From Psychrobacter sp. GP33 (lineage in GTDB: Bacteria > Pseudomonadota > Gammaproteobacteria > Pseudomonadales > Moraxellaceae), in contig NZ_JACGYX010000001.1 of NCBI RefSeq assembly GCF_014119005.1, positions 434,001 through 498,000 of the forward strand: DNA of 64,000 bases, read 5' to 3'. Of the stretch, positions 9,198 to 19,406 are shown in pieces. The notes beneath the pieces are model-generated. The model ran no database searches. It was given only the letters and a program-made list of their open reading frames with translations, and was not told the origin of the DNA. The position numbers and the translations under genes are program-made. Position 1 is the stretch's first letter. Each line of letters starts with the position of its first letter.

Positions 9198-12100
9198 GTG
9201 CTCATGAGCTGTTCGCCTTTACCACAACCTTATCAGCAATCTGGCTTATCGCCATTATCTTATTTTAAAGATGAGAATAGAAATCGCGTGCGACAAGGTT
9301 ATTATGCGTATCCACGCTGCTATTTTGCTCGGACAGCATTATTTACTGCTATTACCAGTAGTAGCATGGTTGGGTTTGGCGTGGCGCCAGCTATGGCAGC
9401 TGAAGCTGGCATGCTAGCTGATAGTCGTCAAGATAGCTTATTAGTCGATAGCTCAGCAACAGATAGTACCCAAGTAGATAGAACTCAGCTTGATACTACC
9501 CTTGATGCGTTACGACTAAAAAAGGCTGTGGAACAAGGCATTATTGAACCCTCAATATTAGAAGACTATAGCGCACAAAACTTTGGAGAGGGTACTAAGA
9601 AAAAAGGTGCTAAAAAGTCGCCCAAAAATCAAGAACAAGATTCTCCTCAAAAAACGTTAAGTTCATTTGATAATAACTTGCATCAACAAGCACTCAATGT
9701 ACAGCAGCAAGGTTATCAGATGATGACGCCTGCTCAAATTGAGCGTGAGCTTGCAGCGGTCAATAGCGCCACTAGGCAACGTGGTAATGATAGTAGCAAT
9801 AATAACGGTTTTGATGCCCCGATTGCCACATTAAATGGAAGCTCGCCGCCTATTGGGTTCGATGTAACCCTTGATTCTGCCAACCTGCCAGCACCCACTA
9901 ATCTTGAAACCCTACACTCTAATGAAAGTGCGCTGACACGTGCAGACAATGAGATAATGGCGCGTCCTGTTGATGTCAGTGATTCGGTGTCGAGCGGACA
10001 GGTGGATGCCAGTCACGATGTCTTACAGCAGCCTGATGCGCTTCGTGCATTAGCGGAGCAAAATCGTAAGCCAGCTCCTGAGCAATCCACCGCTGTCCCA
10101 GATAAAGCATTAAATCCAGAAGATTATCTACCAGGTTATCAGCCAGCAACGGGAACTCAAGCCATCGTTGGTAGCATGGTTGATGCGTCAAAACCTAAGC
10201 CACGTGCCCGTAGTAAGGGTAGCTTTATTAAACGTGCGTACAATCGTCTATTTAATGGTGGTTACAAGGCGCTACCGCATATTGAAACGACGGTTTATTT
10301 GCAACAAAGTATCCCTAACGCAGCCCCAAAGCTTATCAAAGCCGATAGTAGTATGCAGCCAATTAATAATATTAAAGCGGCGCTCGATGACACCACGGTA
10401 CAGTCGGTGATGGACTTTACCGCCGCCTTACCACGCTTGCGCCAGATAGCGCTCGATGCGGCAAAAGCGGTCGGTTATTATGATGTTACTCTGCGCTTAA
10501 GCCAACCTAACAGCGATTCGATTGATGTAATTATTGAAAAGCTTGGCGAGCCTGTCCGTGTTGAGAGCAGCATTGTTGATATTCGTGGCAAGGGTAGTGA
10601 ACAAGAAGAATTCACCACACTTGCGCAAACTCTACTTCCAAAAGAGGGAGAAGTCTTTAATCATGGTATTTATAAAGACAGCAAGGCGGCTCTTGAATCT
10701 CTAAGCAGTACTTATGGCTACTTCGATCAATATTGGCTCAATAAATCAGTCGAGATTATCTTACCTGACAATATTGCAGATATATCGCTGGTCTATAATA
10801 CGGGCGATCGTTATCAATTCGATGATGTGGTGTTTTTCACCTATGACAAAGCATCGGGGACATTGACCACCGATCCTGAAAAATTACCGGTTGAAACGTC
10901 CTTATTGCGTCAGCTTTATGACTTTAATGCAGGTGACCCTTTCTACCGTCCTGACATTACCAAATTTACTAATGATTTATCTGCTACCCGTTACTTTAAT
11001 ACCGTTAACGTTGAAACCATTCTGCCACCTGACGAGCTCAGCGCTACCGCAACTTTAGCCTTTGATAATGCACCAGTTGAGGAAGGGGAGTCGCGCAATA
11101 GTGATGATATTGATAGCGACCGTGGCTTAGACAGCGACGTAAATGACGATAATGGGTCTGATACGTTAAATTTAAAAGACAATGTTCGGTTTAAAGATAA
11201 AAGATTGGCGAGCAATATTGATAATAACGATATTGACAATGAGAATAGCAATGAAGGCGATCGCAATGACAGCGTCGCTGCCACAAGTGATGACGCCATA
11301 AACGCTACAGATATTGCTCCCATTGAGTTTGAAGTGGATGAAGAAACCTCTGAAAAGCTGGCAGCGATTAAGAAAAAAGCCGATCGCTTAAGCCGTTTGC
11401 CCAGTGACCGCGTATTGGATGAAAAATCGAGCGGCACCGACAGTATTTTAGGAAAAATCAGCGACTCTGTGAGTAGCGTTGCCAAAAAATTATTCCCAGA
11501 TGATGAGCTGTTAATAGCTGATGAGAATTTTGTGCCGCCAACTCTTGAAGGACGCATCAGTCCTGAGCAAGTACAGCAGACTAAAAAAGTACCGCTTTAT
11601 GTCTTTGTCTCAGCAGACAAGCCGCGTGATGCGCAAGTGGGTATCGGCTATGGCACAGACACTGGTGTACGTGCTACAGGAAAAATAGATTATAATTTAA
11701 TCAACCGTAAAGGTTATCAGGCAGGTGCTGAAGTTGCGGTATCACGGATCAATAAAAATGCCACAGTATATGCCAGTCGACCATGGAAACATCCGCTCAA
11801 TGATAAATTAGAAGCTCGCTTAACTTATGAAGAGGAAACGATTGATCAAGGTGAAGGTAACTTTGATTTATCTACCAAAACTTTAAAAGCGGCGCTGGCG
11901 CGTAATATCCACCGTGAAAATGGTTGGGATCGCAGCTACTTTATGCGTTATCGATTGGATCAGTTAGAGACCGGCATTGATGAAGCGGCTTTTGAAGATT
12001 TACCTGTACGTTTTGCATCTTCTAAGCCTAAACAGCAAGCATTGCTATTCGGCTACGGGGTTAGTAAAACGACGGCTGATAGTGCTACCAATCCAACTCG

Positions 12101-12620
12101 CGGCTATCGTCAATATTACGGAATAGAGGCAGGCGCGGATAAAGTATTTAGCGATACGGATTTAGCCATTATCCGTGCTGGCGTTAGCGGCATCTATACC
12201 TTTGGTGAAGATAAAAAGCATCAAGTATTGGGTAGCGTCAATACGGGCTATATTTGGGCAGATGATTTTTATAATGTGCCGTACAAGCTGCGCTTTTTTG
12301 CTGGTGGTGACCAAAGCATTCGTGGCTACGATTACAACAGCTTATCACCGATAGACAAAGGCTATTTATCAGGTGGACAAATACTAGCAGTTGGTAGTGC
12401 CGAATATAACTATGAAGTGAAACCTGGTCTGCGCGCAGCGGTATTTAGCGACGTAGGTAATGCCTATGACAAAGACTTTAAGACCGATACTAAAGTGGGC
12501 GTTGGCGTCGGTATTCGTTGGGCGTCGCCTGTAGGTGTGGTTCGGGTCGATGTGGCAGCTGGCGTGACAGAAGAGGATATTCCAGTTAGACTGCACTTCT
12601 TTATAGGCTCACCGTTATAA
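9198..12620 (+). CDS. tamA: TamA-like BamA-family outer-membrane protein with large N-terminal extension and acidic insert
   Basis: Outer-membrane component of the translocation and assembly module, a BamA/Omp85 relative that works with TamB. At 1140 residues it is about twice the length of E. coli TamA (577). A long signal region ends near AMAAEA (residue 68). Residues 70-360 are low-complexity and polar with no domain I recognise. POTRA-like repeats lie roughly at 360-450, 455-525 and 530-610. An acidic Asp/Asn/Ser-rich insert covers about 620-795. The beta barrel spans about 800-1140, with the Omp85 RGY motif in GGDQSIRGYDY, and ends in the expected aromatic-rich strand. The frame opens with GTG at 9198; the ATG at 9204 is an equally possible start behind AGGA. 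tamB follows 157-169 bases downstream. Confidence 0.85.
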   Translation: MLMSCSPLPQPYQQSGLSPLSYFKDENRNRVRQGYYAYPRCYFARTALFTAITSSSMVGFGVAPAMAAEAGMLADSRQDSLLVDSSATDSTQVDRTQLDTTLDALRLKKAVEQGIIEPSILEDYSAQNFGEGTKKKGAKKSPKNQEQDSPQKTLSSFDNNLHQQALNVQQQGYQMMTPAQIERELAAVNSATRQRGNDSSNNNGFDAPIATLNGSSPPIGFDVTLDSANLPAPTNLETLHSNESALTRADNEIMARPVDVSDSVSSGQVDASHDVLQQPDALRALAEQNRKPAPEQSTAVPDKALNPEDYLPGYQPATGTQAIVGSMVDASKPKPRARSKGSFIKRAYNRLFNGGYKALPHIETTVYLQQSIPNAAPKLIKADSSMQPINNIKAALDDTTVQSVMDFTAALPRLRQIALDAAKAVGYYDVTLRLSQPNSDSIDVIIEKLGEPVRVESSIVDIRGKGSEQEEFTTLAQTLLPKEGEVFNHGIYKDSKAALESLSSTYGYFDQYWLNKSVEIILPDNIADISLVYNTGDRYQFDDVVFFTYDKASGTLTTDPEKLPVETSLLRQLYDFNAGDPFYRPDITKFTNDLSATRYFNTVNVETILPPDELSATATLAFDNAPVEEGESRNSDDIDSDRGLDSDVNDDNGSDTLNLKDNVRFKDKRLASNIDNNDIDNENSNEGDRNDSVAATSDDAINATDIAPIEFEVDEETSEKLAAIKKKADRLSRLPSDRVLDEKSSGTDSILGKISDSVSSVAKKLFPDDELLIADENFVPPTLEGRISPEQVQQTKKVPLYVFVSADKPRDAQVGIGYGTDTGVRATGKIDYNLINRKGYQAGAEVAVSRINKNATVYASRPWKHPLNDKLEARLTYEEETIDQGEGNFDLSTKTLKAALARNIHRENGWDRSYFMRYRLDQLETGIDEAAFEDLPVRFASSKPKQQALLFGYGVSKTTADSATNPTRGYRQYYGIEAGADKVFSDTDLAIIRAGVSGIYTFGEDKKHQVLGSVNTGYIWADDFYNVPYKLRFFAGGDQSIRGYDYNSLSPIDKGYLSGGQILAVGSAEYNYEVKPGLRAAVFSDVGNAYDKDFKTDTKVGVGVGIRWASPVGVVRVDVAAGVTEEDIPVRLHFFIGSPL

Positions 12621-12789
12621 CTCAGTTGATATTGTGAATAATAGCGTTGTAATGACGGCACTACTATATAAGTAGTAGCACTACAAAAACGTTAGCACTA
12701 ATTATTGATGAGGCTAATTTGAGAGCCAATGAGACATACGATTGCTGTTAAGTTATTTATAAACCTTTTGAACCCAGTTGAGAGTCATA

Positions 12790-15700
12790 TTGAACCATCA
12801 GACCCCGCCACCTGAACCGCCATTGGTTGAAGATCCTGCACAACGAGATGCGCGCGCGGTACGTCGCTGGTATCCGCTGTCTTTTGTGATCAAGCTGCTC
12901 ATACTGATGCTCATCGTCTTGGCAATTATGTTTGCGATATTCTTTTATATGGCAGGCACAGACTCGGGTACGAAATTTATTTTAGATAAAATTAGTGATG
13001 AATCCGGTGTTGAGATTCAGTATGGTGCAGGCAATCTGCGCGATGGCTTATTGGTCACTGATATCAATATTAAGGTGAATGAAGATTTAGAAGTACTGGT
13101 GGATAAGGCGTATGTCAAAATTGGCTGGCGGGCTATTTTTGCTAAAGAAGTACATTTGCGTGAAGCTGATATCCAGCGTATTGAGATTATCAATAAAAAG
13201 CCGCCAACTGGTGAGCCGTTTGACTATAAAACCCTTAAACTGCCGGTAAATTTGCGCTTTGACCACGCTAGCATACAATCTATTGTTTACAAGCAAGCGC
13301 CGAAAGAACCTATTGTTATTCATAATATTAGCGCGCGTAATGTGACTTGGGTAGATAGCTTGGTAAGTGTCGGTCGCGGTGATTTATTCTATGGCGATAT
13401 CGTCAAGATCAGTGCATTACAGGGTAAGATTGATTTACAAGGTGATTATCCGCTCGATTTGACCGCCATCGCTGAAGTTAGTGCTTTAGAGAAGATTTAC
13501 GTCGCACCGCTTGATATCACGGCAACGGGCAGCTTGAAGCGTACAGTGGGCAAGGTGCGGAGCCGTTATAATGAAGGCGATGTGAGCGGTGACGTGGTAA
13601 TACAAGGCTTAGATGACAATGCGCCCTTCCAAGCTAATTTACAGTGGGATGATATTCTCATTCCCTACGCCGATGCACAAAATATTCATTTAAAAAGTGG
13701 GATGCTGACTGCTGACGGGGTGCTATCAGAAATTCGCCTGCGTATCAATACGGATATTACGGCCAAAGACATCCCTTCAGGGAATTACCGCGCGCGCGGT
13801 GTGATTGCCGATAGCCAGCTTCGGATTGATAGACTAAATGCCAATGTTCCGGCTGGGCGTTTATTTGCGCAAGGTATTTTAGATTGGAAAGACAGTTTTG
13901 ATGCCAAAGTATTGGCGACAGGGACTAACTTCGATATTAGAAAGGTTATCCCCAAAGACTACGCCGATTATAAAGTATATGCTCCGCAAAAGCTCAATGG
14001 TGATTTGTCCGTTCATTATCAACAAAAAAATAGCGCAGGCAATCTACAGTTGCAAGCTGACTTGCGCCAGCGTGATGGCGAGCATGTCAATGCTAAGATT
14101 GTCCGCGGCAAAACTCCAGTAAAATCGAAGCAAAAAGCGCCTTGGTATATCGATGCTACTTGGCAAAATATCATCCGTAAAAACCTACCCAATATCGGCA
14201 ATGTTAATAGCCCACGCGGACAAGCCAGCGTTATTGTTCGTGGCACTCAACTATCAGTAGACGCCAAAGCGCTGATAAATGAGCTTAATGTTGCGCCCAA
14301 GGGCAATTATGATGTCAAGCTGCGCAAATCAGGTACGGTAATTGACATCAATCGTCTCAATTATAATGGTATTGTTGGCGATTTATCCGGTAGTGGACAG
14401 ATTCAGCTGGCAACTAAGCAACGTCCGTTAACCTGGCAGATTGATGCAAAGACTAACGGTTTACTACCCAAAAAATATCGCAGCGATTTGCCGCTTGAGC
14501 GCCTAACAGGTCGCCTAAGTGCGCGCGGTCGTCTGTTAAATATCAGTAAAAATAAGGTTAGCGGTCAGCGTCATATCATTAGCTTTACTAATACGGATAT
14601 CAAAGCGCAGCTTGATGCCAGTCAAGACAGTCGCACCATTGGCATCACTGGTAACGGTGATGCCAGTGTTGATATCATCGGTGGTAAGCTGTCGATGTTT
14701 GATGCGCGTTTTGATGGCAATATTGATACCAAAGATGTGCCCAAAGGTCGTCTATCAATTGATGCTGCGGGTACGCCTGAGATGGTCAGTTTCCGTAAGC
14801 TAAATTACAACGGTGAAGCAGGTGCTGTACAAGCAAAAGGCGCGCTAGATTTACGTAAAAATATTGGCTGGACGCTGGCAGGGCGTTTTGACAACTTTAA
14901 TATTGGTTACTTTTTACCAGCTTATGCGGCCATTGTTAGCGGTGATTTGACCACCAGTGGACAGTGGCAACCAGCACCTAAAAACAATCCAAACGCAGCT
15001 GGTAAATTGCAGCAATTTGCGGTAAATTTTGACGGTGTCTTAAAAGCGGAGCAGCTGCCTGAGGGCAAATTAAGTATTGCGGCAAATGGCGATGATAAGC
15101 GCATTCGTATTGAGCGTTTTCGCCACGTGGGAGCAGCGGGCAGTATTGATGCGAGTGGCAACGTTGATTTGACCCAAGGCATTGCTTGGAATATCGGCGC
15201 TAAGATGGATCGATTTAATCTCGGTTATTTCCTCAAAGATACTCCTAGTGTGATTACAGGTTCGTTAAATAGTGATGGGCTTTGGACAAAGTCTCAGCAA
15301 ATCATTCATTTAAATCAAATGAATCTAAGCGGTGTTCTAAAAGGTCAATCTATCAGTGCCCAAGGCAGCTTAGCCGCCAAACTGCATTTACCCGAAGATT
15401 TAGCCAGCTATTTTAAACGCTTGCAAGCCCAAGAAGTCCAAGCTCAATATCGGCAAGTTGATGCCTTAATAGACAGTCTCGTTGCTGATAATGTGATAAT
15501 ACGTTGGGGTGATAACTACATTACGGCAAACGGTGATGCGCGCCAGCTACAAGCAAAAATTAATATCACCAATCTTGATCAGTTATCAGAGAAGTTAAGT
15601 GGTAAAGTTACAGGCGGTGCTACGCTATCGCAGCCTGCTGGACAGGCGCTACCAACCATATATATTGACTTAATAGGTGAGCGTATCTCGCTACCCGGGT

Positions 15701-17784
15701 TTATTTTAAGCCAAGGACGTATTCGCGGTAAGCTGGTCAATCTTGCCACTAGCCCAAGCCAATTGCTGGTAGATGCACAAGGCTTGATGGTTGCAGGGCA
15801 ATCTTTTAAAGATATCTCCGCCTACTTTACCGGCACAGAGCAGGCGCATACTGTTGATCTAGCGGTTGCAAATGAAAAATTAGAAGTGGCGGCACGCTTG
15901 AAAGGCGGGTTTAATCGTCAGCGCCTTGATTGGTCAGGTGTCATCGGCAATGGGCGTGTACAGTCTAAATATGCTACCTTAAACCAGTTACAACCGGCTC
16001 AAGTGATTGTGAATTTGCCACAGCAACAAAAGGGTGCGGCAGGTGATTTAAAAGTACAGCTGGCAGCCCATTGTTGGCAAGCAGAAGACCAAACTGGCAA
16101 ACTGTGTTTGCGAGAGAATCTTATTGCTTCAGCGACGTCAGGTCAGGTCAATCTTGCCGTACAAAAACTCGATAGTTCGTTATTTGCTACCTTTTTACCA
16201 GACGATATCGATTGGCAAGGTAAGATTGATGGTAGGGCGATACTTGGTTGGCGACGAGGCAATCCGCCAACGATTAATACTACCTTATACTCTGATAATG
16301 GCAAAATCAGCTTGATTCAAGATGGGGACAGCGTTCCTGTTACCTTGCCCTACAAGCGGGTATCACTAATTGCAATGTCTGTGGCAAATGGATTGAAGCT
16401 GCGTACCGATATCAATACCGGAGGCGGTGCACGCGGTTATGCTGAAGTACTGGTTGACCCTTATAAAAGTCCAAAACCCATCTCTGGTGCACTGGTGCTC
16501 AATGAGCTAAATCTTGCAATTTTTAAACCTTTCTTCCCTGGTATGCGAGTGCTAGAAGGTAATATTACCATGCAAGGTGGTCTCGGTGGTACGCTCACTC
16601 AACCGCAAATTTACGGAAATGTGAAGCTGGTCGATGGTCGTATCGCGCTGTTAGATTTACCGGTGAATCTGTCTAATGTTAATGCCGAAGCTAAGATTGG
16701 CGGTACGGAAGCCATTATTGATGGTCAGTTTAATAGTGGTGCTGGCAAGGGTACATTAACAGGTACGATTAATTGGCAGGAAAAACTGCAAGCCAAGCTG
16801 AGCATTAATGGTGAGCGTCTAGTATTGACTCAGCCACCATTGTTATTGGCAGAAGTAAATCCAGATATTGACATTATCGTGCGTCCGGGTGATCGTTATG
16901 TCAATATTGAAGGTGCAATTAGTGTGCCTTCCGCCACTATTCGCCCACCTGAAGCCAGTGAAGATATTATCACCCAGACAGAAGATGCCGTGGTGCTCGA
17001 TCGCCGCTTGATTGGTAATATTGAAGAAGTATTGGCAATATCCAAACCGTGGTCTATCAATGCCGATATCGGAGTCGATTTGGGAGATGATGTGAATTTC
17101 CGCGGTTTTGGTGCTGTCATTCCGTTAGCGGGTGCGCTAAATATCAACCAACGTGGTCAAGGAGTGATGCGTGCCAAAGGCGTTATTCAAGTGTCACGCC
17201 GTACCAATGTTAATATCTTTGGGCAAAGTCTAGAGCTCAATTATGGGCAAGTACGCTTTAATGGCGATGTGATGAAGCCCAATCTTAGCATTGAGGCAGT
17301 AAAAAATATCAGTGGTAAAACCGTTGGTCTGCGTGTTAAAGGCAATGCCGAAAGTCCTAATATTGTGGTCTTTAACAATGCAGGACTTACGCAGCAACAG
17401 GCAATGAATGCGTTGGTCACCGGACGTATCAATAATACCGGTGCCACCCAAATCAGTGAGCAGGGCTTTAAATCAGAAGTGACTAATAATTTAGCCGCCG
17501 CAGGTTTGAGCTTTGGCTTAAGTGGGACACGCAGTTTGACCAATCAAATTGGACAGGCACTTGGACTGCAAAGCTTAACCGTTGATGCATCAGGTACTAG
17601 TGAAGATACTAACGTCAATGTCACAGGATATGTGACGCCAGACTTGTATATTCGCTACGGTGTCGGTGTCTTTAATGCGCAAAACAGCCTCTCTATTCGT
17701 TATCAGTTAACACGACGTATCTATATCGAAGCGACTTCAGCAGCGGAAAATGCGGTTGACGTGGTATATAGTTGGCAGTTTTAA
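12790..17784 (+). CDS. tamB: TamB, inner-membrane-anchored translocation/assembly module protein
   Basis: Very long AsmA-like periplasm-spanning protein that partners TamA and is implicated in outer-membrane protein assembly and phospholipid transport. About 1664 residues. One N-terminal membrane anchor (roughly residues 32-55) is followed by a long repetitive beta-rich body. The C-terminal TamB domain (DUF490) occupies the last 330 or so residues and ends VVYSWQF, as is typical. No ATG is near the start. I prefer TTG at 12790, which has GAGAG five bases upstream, over the in-frame TTG at 12778. It lies directly after tamA on the same strand and is closed by a strong terminator, which supports a tamAB operon. 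Confidence 0.92.
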   Translation: MNHQTPPPEPPLVEDPAQRDARAVRRWYPLSFVIKLLILMLIVLAIMFAIFFYMAGTDSGTKFILDKISDESGVEIQYGAGNLRDGLLVTDINIKVNEDLEVLVDKAYVKIGWRAIFAKEVHLREADIQRIEIINKKPPTGEPFDYKTLKLPVNLRFDHASIQSIVYKQAPKEPIVIHNISARNVTWVDSLVSVGRGDLFYGDIVKISALQGKIDLQGDYPLDLTAIAEVSALEKIYVAPLDITATGSLKRTVGKVRSRYNEGDVSGDVVIQGLDDNAPFQANLQWDDILIPYADAQNIHLKSGMLTADGVLSEIRLRINTDITAKDIPSGNYRARGVIADSQLRIDRLNANVPAGRLFAQGILDWKDSFDAKVLATGTNFDIRKVIPKDYADYKVYAPQKLNGDLSVHYQQKNSAGNLQLQADLRQRDGEHVNAKIVRGKTPVKSKQKAPWYIDATWQNIIRKNLPNIGNVNSPRGQASVIVRGTQLSVDAKALINELNVAPKGNYDVKLRKSGTVIDINRLNYNGIVGDLSGSGQIQLATKQRPLTWQIDAKTNGLLPKKYRSDLPLERLTGRLSARGRLLNISKNKVSGQRHIISFTNTDIKAQLDASQDSRTIGITGNGDASVDIIGGKLSMFDARFDGNIDTKDVPKGRLSIDAAGTPEMVSFRKLNYNGEAGAVQAKGALDLRKNIGWTLAGRFDNFNIGYFLPAYAAIVSGDLTTSGQWQPAPKNNPNAAGKLQQFAVNFDGVLKAEQLPEGKLSIAANGDDKRIRIERFRHVGAAGSIDASGNVDLTQGIAWNIGAKMDRFNLGYFLKDTPSVITGSLNSDGLWTKSQQIIHLNQMNLSGVLKGQSISAQGSLAAKLHLPEDLASYFKRLQAQEVQAQYRQVDALIDSLVADNVIIRWGDNYITANGDARQLQAKINITNLDQLSEKLSGKVTGGATLSQPAGQALPTIYIDLIGERISLPGFILSQGRIRGKLVNLATSPSQLLVDAQGLMVAGQSFKDISAYFTGTEQAHTVDLAVANEKLEVAARLKGGFNRQRLDWSGVIGNGRVQSKYATLNQLQPAQVIVNLPQQQKGAAGDLKVQLAAHCWQAEDQTGKLCLRENLIASATSGQVNLAVQKLDSSLFATFLPDDIDWQGKIDGRAILGWRRGNPPTINTTLYSDNGKISLIQDGDSVPVTLPYKRVSLIAMSVANGLKLRTDINTGGGARGYAEVLVDPYKSPKPISGALVLNELNLAIFKPFFPGMRVLEGNITMQGGLGGTLTQPQIYGNVKLVDGRIALLDLPVNLSNVNAEAKIGGTEAIIDGQFNSGAGKGTLTGTINWQEKLQAKLSINGERLVLTQPPLLLAEVNPDIDIIVRPGDRYVNIEGAISVPSATIRPPEASEDIITQTEDAVVLDRRLIGNIEEVLAISKPWSINADIGVDLGDDVNFRGFGAVIPLAGALNINQRGQGVMRAKGVIQVSRRTNVNIFGQSLELNYGQVRFNGDVMKPNLSIEAVKNISGKTVGLRVKGNAESPNIVVFNNAGLTQQQAMNALVTGRINNTGATQISEQGFKSEVTNNLAAAGLSFGLSGTRSLTNQIGQALGLQSLTVDASGTSEDTNVNVTGYVTPDLYIRYGVGVFNAQNSLSIRYQLTRRIYIEATSAAENAVDVVYSWQF

Positions 17785-17860
17785 CTAAGCGATTTTAACT
17801 AAGCAGCTTTAAATAAGTAATGACTTTAAAATACTTTTGTTACTAATGATTATTACCAAT

Positions 17861-17888
17861 AAAAAACGCCTTCGATAAGGCGTTTTTT
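17861..17888 (+). terminator. Rho-independent terminator of tamAB
   Basis: Perfect stem AAAACGCCTT / AAGGCGTTTT with a CGAT loop and a T run on the plus strand, 77 bases past the tamB stop. The A-rich left side means it could also stop transcription of hemP from the other strand. Confidence 0.9.
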
Positions 17889-17960
17889 AGTATGCGTTTT
17901 TCATTATGTAAGAGACGTATCATCAATAACTAATGCTTTAAGCACGCTTAACGCTAAGCG

Positions 17961-18125
17961 CTATTTGGTTAAAATTAAACGATTATTACGGGTCAAGCGT
18001 AAGCGATATTCTTCCCCTTCATGCTCGATACGTACCTCTTTAGTCAGCGCAAATAAATGCTGAGATTGCAATGTTGGTAGACGGTTGTCACGGAAGTTCA
18101 AGTAACGAGAGATAACCATGCTCAT
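17961..18125 (-). CDS. hemP: HemP-family small hemin-uptake protein
   Basis: A 54-residue protein of the HemP/HmuP family, small proteins found with haem-uptake genes and needed for, or regulating, haem receptor expression in several proteobacteria. The C-terminal half carries the family pattern: EVRIEHEGEEYRLRLTR followed by NNRLILTK at the very end. AGGA lies eight bases before the ATG at 18125; a second in-frame ATG follows at 18119. A strong Fur box sits 73 bases upstream. No haem receptor or TonB gene is adjacent in this window, so the gene stands alone. Family assignment rests on the C-terminal motif and the Fur context. Confidence 0.85.
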   Translation of the reverse strand: MSMVISRYLNFRDNRLPTLQSQHLFALTKEVRIEHEGEEYRLRLTRNNRLILTK

Positions 18126-18197
18126 AATCAATTCCTTTATATAAATAGCTAAACATTAAATAATTAAAACAATAATAAAATATATAGGTTTATTAAC

Positions 18198-18216
18198 GAT
18201 AATAATTATCATTTAC
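18198..18216 (-). promoter_or_regulatory. Fur box upstream of hemP
   Basis: Read on the minus strand, the 19 bases GTAAATGATAATTATTATC match the classic Fur consensus GATAATGATAATCATTATC at 16 of 19 positions. The site is 73 bases before the hemP ATG, suited to iron-dependent repression. The divergent Nudix gene starts 130 bases on the other side and might also be affected. Confidence 0.8.
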
Positions 18217-18347
18217 ATTGATGTATTTTGCAAGCTATAAGTAGAAAATATTTCCAGTTTTATGTAAATTTACGTAATTTTTCAATTTATAGTTTTAGTT
18301 GTCAATCGTAAACTATCCCTGCAGTTTTCTAAATATAGGATATTTAT

Positions 18348-19406
18348 ATGCCCAGTCACCTTACACCTGCTTCGACGCCTACCATTGTTAACGTCGCGAT
18401 TGCCGTTATTTATTATCAAGATAAATATCTGCTTGGCTTTCGTCACCAAGCACTGCATCAAGGCAATAAGTACGAGTTTATTGGTGGTAAAATAGAGGCG
18501 GATGAGACAGCAACTAAAGCATTGATCCGAGAAGTGGGCGAAGAAGTTGGTATTGATATCAGTGCTAATGCAGTGGTCAAACTCGGACGTTTGCACCATG
18601 ATTATGGTGATAGGCAGGTTTGCCTACAGGTTTATAGGGTAGCATTAACAGATATACAGTTTGCCGAGCATCAGAATGAGAGTCACGGTTTAGAGGGACA
18701 GGCACTGGTTTGGGCGAATAAAAATGACTTGCTAGCAGGCACATATCCGTTGCCTGCTGCCAATAAAACAATTTTAGCTTGGTTACAGCTGCCGACTCAG
18801 ATTGTCATTACTTATCCTTTAGCGCATTTTACTGCTCAATCAGACGCAGAAATGGCATGGCTTACCTATCATAAGCAACATCTACCACAGGACGCATGGG
18901 TTTATATCCGTATCAAAGCTAATGCTTCAGAAAGCCAACTAATCGAGCAACTATTAACGCTGCGTCCAGACATCCAAATCATAGTACCGCATAATAATAG
19001 TAATGCGTCATTCACAACTAACTTAGTAAAAGATAATTTTCAAACTCAAGCCTACCATCTTACCCAAACCGAATTGATGGATAACATGCAGCAAGATTAC
19101 GCTAGCGACCGACCGCTCCTTATTAGCTGTCACGGTGCCGACAGTATTAAAGCTGCCAATCAACTTGCAGCCAGCCGCTTAGCAAAACAGCAAGCACCTG
19201 TCATTGCTATTTTTCTATCGCCCGTATTAGCAACCCAAACTCATCTTAACGAGTTGCCACTAGGTTGGGAAGCTTGGACAACACTGGCACAGTTGGCAGA
19301 TATGCCCGTTATTGCTTTAGGTGGATTGTCACCTTCTATGTATCAGCAAGCCACTCATTATGGCGCTACAAGTATTGCTGGTATAAGGCAGTTTATGAGT
19401 AGTTAA
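18348..19406 (+). CDS. Nudix hydrolase (MutT-type) fused to ThiE-like domain
   Basis: Two-domain protein of 352 residues. The N-terminal part carries a perfect Nudix box GX5EX7REVXEEXGI from Gly47 to Ile69, the pyrophosphohydrolase signature of MutT, which clears 8-oxo-dGTP. Residues about 150-352 resemble the TIM-barrel of thiamine phosphate synthase. They include SCHGADSIKAANQLA and the closing IALGGLSPSMYQQATHYGA. This Nudix-ThiE fusion is a known arrangement in gammaproteobacteria. Whether the ThiE half is still enzymatic is unknown. No thiamine genes are adjacent. Confidence 0.88.
   Translation: MPSHLTPASTPTIVNVAIAVIYYQDKYLLGFRHQALHQGNKYEFIGGKIEADETATKALIREVGEEVGIDISANAVVKLGRLHHDYGDRQVCLQVYRVALTDIQFAEHQNESHGLEGQALVWANKNDLLAGTYPLPAANKTILAWLQLPTQIVITYPLAHFTAQSDAEMAWLTYHKQHLPQDAWVYIRIKANASESQLIEQLLTLRPDIQIIVPHNNSNASFTTNLVKDNFQTQAYHLTQTELMDNMQQDYASDRPLLISCHGADSIKAANQLAASRLAKQQAPVIAIFLSPVLATQTHLNELPLGWEAWTTLAQLADMPVIALGGLSPSMYQQATHYGATSIAGIRQFMSS

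Noticed and set aside
10991..11557. 188-codon minus-strand open frame inside tamA
   Set aside because: It is Ser/Leu-rich only because it is antisense to the Asp/Asn/Ser-rich insert of TamA. It has no ribosome site and no motif.
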